This document shows, piece after piece, positions 61,371-64,000 of a stretch of 64,000 nucleotides of DNA. The stretch spans positions 14,582,571 through 14,646,570 of the forward strand of contig NC_045138.2 of the NCBI RefSeq assembly GCF_008831285.2, in the 5' to 3' direction. Within the stretch, counting starts at the first letter, position 1. Each line of letters starts with the position of its first letter. The notes under the pieces were generated by a model. That model saw nothing but the letters and a program-made list of their open reading frames with translations, did not search any database and had not been told where the DNA came from. Made by a program: the position numbers and the translations under genes. This stretch comes from Nymphaea colorata. Its lineage: Eukaryota > Streptophyta > Magnoliopsida > Nymphaeales > Nymphaeaceae.

Positions 61371-63920
61371 TCCTTGACTTATCTTTACTTCCGTCGCTAC
61401 CAAGCAGAGTGGATGATTCTGTCTTTAATTTGGTCAGAAGCCTAAGTCCACCCTGTCCGGCCCCAAATGATATAGATCTTGAATGAAGTCTACGTACGGT
61501 CCTCACTTTATCCAACAAGACTGCAGCAGCGACCAGGATGGGGCCTGACTTCAACAGTTATCCCTTTGGAGATGCGCGTAATTTTGCATTTATTATGTTA
61601 TCTGACCATGCTGCTGTGGGTCTTTCTTGTTTGCGTTCAAAGCACATGGTTTCATTACATGAGCAAAATTGTGTTCTATTCCATACTAGTAGGAGAACCC
61701 ACCTCGATATTGTCAAAATAGAAAAGAAAATACAACAAGAAAACCAGAACCAAATGAAGATGATGTGTTCTTTTCGTGGTAAAGATCTTACCATTTTCGA
61801 AGGAAATGGAGTTACAGCGGAAGGCCTCTACTCCCTTCAGGTTTCCATCATAAGGAACTGAAGCTACATCTCTTTTCGATTTCCATTGAAGAGTTGTTCT
61901 ATGTGTTCACGCTCTTTTGATTTTGAGACCTCCAAAAATGGATAAATTTCTTTTTATTAAGAACATATGTAAGATTCTGGTTAAAAAAAAGACAATGGTA
62001 ATCCCACTTAATCTATAGTAATAGAAACACATGTCCTACCAAAACAGAAGCATACATGAAATCTCAATTCTCATAAGCTAAGCTTCCATCTCCTTCTTTA
62101 AAATACATTTTCAAAGAGAGAGAGAGAGAGAGAGAGAGAAATATATGCCCTCTAGTTAATTATTTGTATCATCACTATATGTGTCATGAGGCTAATCGCA
62201 TTTTATCAAATATGATCCTTCATTTTAGAAATGTCGTTTTCTCAAAGCATGGAATGAAGTTTTATTAGTCGAGGAAGCTCATATTAAATGGTTAAAAAAT
62301 AGGTTCCAGGAAAATGACTTTGTGTTTTTAGGTTTTCCATTATTAAGATCTCATCTTCTCTATGATTAATTTCCTAAAAGCCAAAATTCACGAACGACAT
62401 AATAAGAACATACTAAAATGTGACAAAAAATTAGAGAGAATTGCTTGAGTTGTTTGAATTCAAGTCACCAAAATTGGGTAACCCTGTGTGCTTTTAAAAG
62501 TTGTTTGCTTGACCAAGATTACGGATAAGACTGGACATCTCAAAAAGATGCTTGAATATGTTTTCAACTTAATATCAGCGTGCCAATATCTTAGAGCATC
62601 GTCAAAAGGTCGAACTTATATCTTTCAAAATCTTTACGGGAGCCCAAATCATGTGCTTTTTGAGGTCAAATAATTTTTTTTGTCAATTATTACATGTAAT
62701 TTTTTCTCTTTTATACACATGCACAGCCTCCAATGTTTTAGCCTTTTCTCATGAATCCAAAATATAAGAAGAAAAACAATGAAAAAACAATATATACGTC
62801 CGATTTGAGGAAGAATTAAGCTAATTAAGATCGTTAATTTCAAAAACCTTATAATTTCATGTTATTTTTAGTATCCTATAAAACTGCGACTAATCCTTTC
62901 AATTAACATGGCGAAGATCAGTTTGAATATCATTTGGGAAGCCCAAGCCGTAGCTTACTTTGTTCAATAAAGTAAATATCTTGTTCGTCCATAATTGGCC
63001 GATGCTGGCTAATTCAAGCCTCAAACGGGCAGATATTTTAAGGGCCAAATTTTGTTCCCATCGTCATACCAGCTTTTGGAGGTACGCAAAATGTCAACCG
63101 GCACCGAATGTATCTCGGGTGCGTGCGAACACTAAGTATTCAGTAGATACATTTAATTTAATTTAATAAGAAGAATAGAACATATTTTTTTAAAAGCACA
63201 AATTTCAAAAACACCACGTCTATGTATATTTTTGTAAATATAAAATGACTATATTTTTCTTATATCTGACAATCAAATGCTAGACATAATCATATATATA
63301 ATGTTTTATATAACAAAAAATATGTTGCACTTAAAACAAGATTCTTTTTAGGTAAGTGGGTTTCCCACCGTCCACAAGAAGGCCGAAGTCTCCATCCAAC
63401 CTCTTATCCCTTTAAAGTATAAGGTCTGATTTTGGTGTTTTGAGTCCACGTCAGTGGTCACTGATTTGTTAAGAAGAAAAGAAAAAAGTTAAAATTAAAA
63501 ATAATACTCTTTTTCTTTTCTTTTCAGATGAACCGGTTTTTTTTTAACTTGTTCATCAACTAGATATACCCAATATTTCGTTAGTTTAATCAGTAAAATA
63601 TACTCAACTTCATGCTGCCCATAATTATGAGATGTGGCGTGTCCATGTGTTTGGAACTCGTGATGTCTGGCAACTCAGTATCCATGCATTCTTCTTCTTC
63701 TTCCCTTCACATTAAGTAACTGGGTCAAGTGCAAATTGAAGATGATAATGGCAGTGCTTTTTTTTTTCAACATCAAGCATGCAAGTTGCAGATTTTAATC
63801 AATATCATCATGCTAGCGCACTGCACCAGTGGACCATTCACATAGGGCCAACCCTACTCTTAGCCCCATCTACAATGCAAATGAGCCAAGTTGAATTTTT
63901 ATTATAGTAATAAGGCTCCT
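61371..63920. other. Intergenic DNA, no gene seen
   Basis: A plus-strand open stretch at 61538-61861 (about 107 residues) has no recognisable domain. A (GA)n tract lies at 62115-62139. The rest is AT-rich. Confidence 0.4.
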
Positions 63921-64000
63921 TCAGGGCCTGTTTGGTAAATGAAATAATTTGTAATTGTTTTATGAATCTACCTCAAAAGTTGGGGTAAATTCATAGAACA
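63921..64000 (+). mobile_element. Start of a MITE-like element cut by the right edge
   Basis: GGGCCTGTTTGGTAAATG at about 63924 is the typical end of small hAT-like plant MITEs. The other end lies beyond the window. Confidence 0.4.

Overview
The window looks like nuclear DNA of a flowering plant. The genes have many introns and encode plant-specific families: a group I bZIP factor, an ATL RING-H2 ligase, a nodulin-21-like vacuolar iron transporter, a PORR-domain organelle RNA factor and a plastid fibrillin. The background is AT-rich, with many long (CT)n, (AT)n and (GT)n microsatellites, MITE- and SINE-like repeats and fossil LTR-element remnants. There are no operons, prokaryotic signals or CRISPR-like arrays. 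I cannot fix the species from the sequence alone.

Left half (1-30 kb) is gene-poor. It holds the 5' part of a group I bZIP gene cut by the left edge (minus strand), an intronless VIT-like transporter near 14.4-15.1 kb (plus), and an intronless ATL-type RING-H2 gene near 19.5-20.2 kb (minus). Between them lie microsatellites, short tandem duplications, a SINE-like family, three same-orientation copies of an unnamed dispersed repeat, MITE-like elements, a Ty1/copia scrap, a short TRIM-like LTR remnant and a 1.28-kb long inverted repeat at 27.6-28.9 kb.

Right half (30-61 kb) is a run of small housekeeping genes whose exons I joined by eye from homology and splice sites: QCR6 (mitochondrial complex III hinge protein, 69 aa), mitochondrial ribosomal protein uL15m (286 aa), a PORR protein (410 aa, no intron), fibrillin FBN5 (271 aa, plus strand), BOLA2 (91 aa), LSM3 (103 aa) and an Mpo1/DUF962 protein (193 aa). 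All are on the minus strand except FBN5. FBN5 and BOLA2 converge tail to tail only about 385 bp apart. Five of the seven concern organelles or iron-sulfur/iron chemistry, but I see nothing to suggest that they form a functional cluster.

The most notable gene-structure features are a QCR6 start codon split by an intron (AT|G), so that unspliced RNA would read ATG-TGA; two introns that appear to need GC rather than GT donors (bZIP, uL15m); an LSM3 donor site that merges directly into a microsatellite; and a diverged 1.3-1.4 kb segment present both upstream of QCR6 and inside LSM3 intron 2. I found no clearly new multi-gene system. The rest, including the last 3.7 kb, is intergenic DNA in which I see only repeats.
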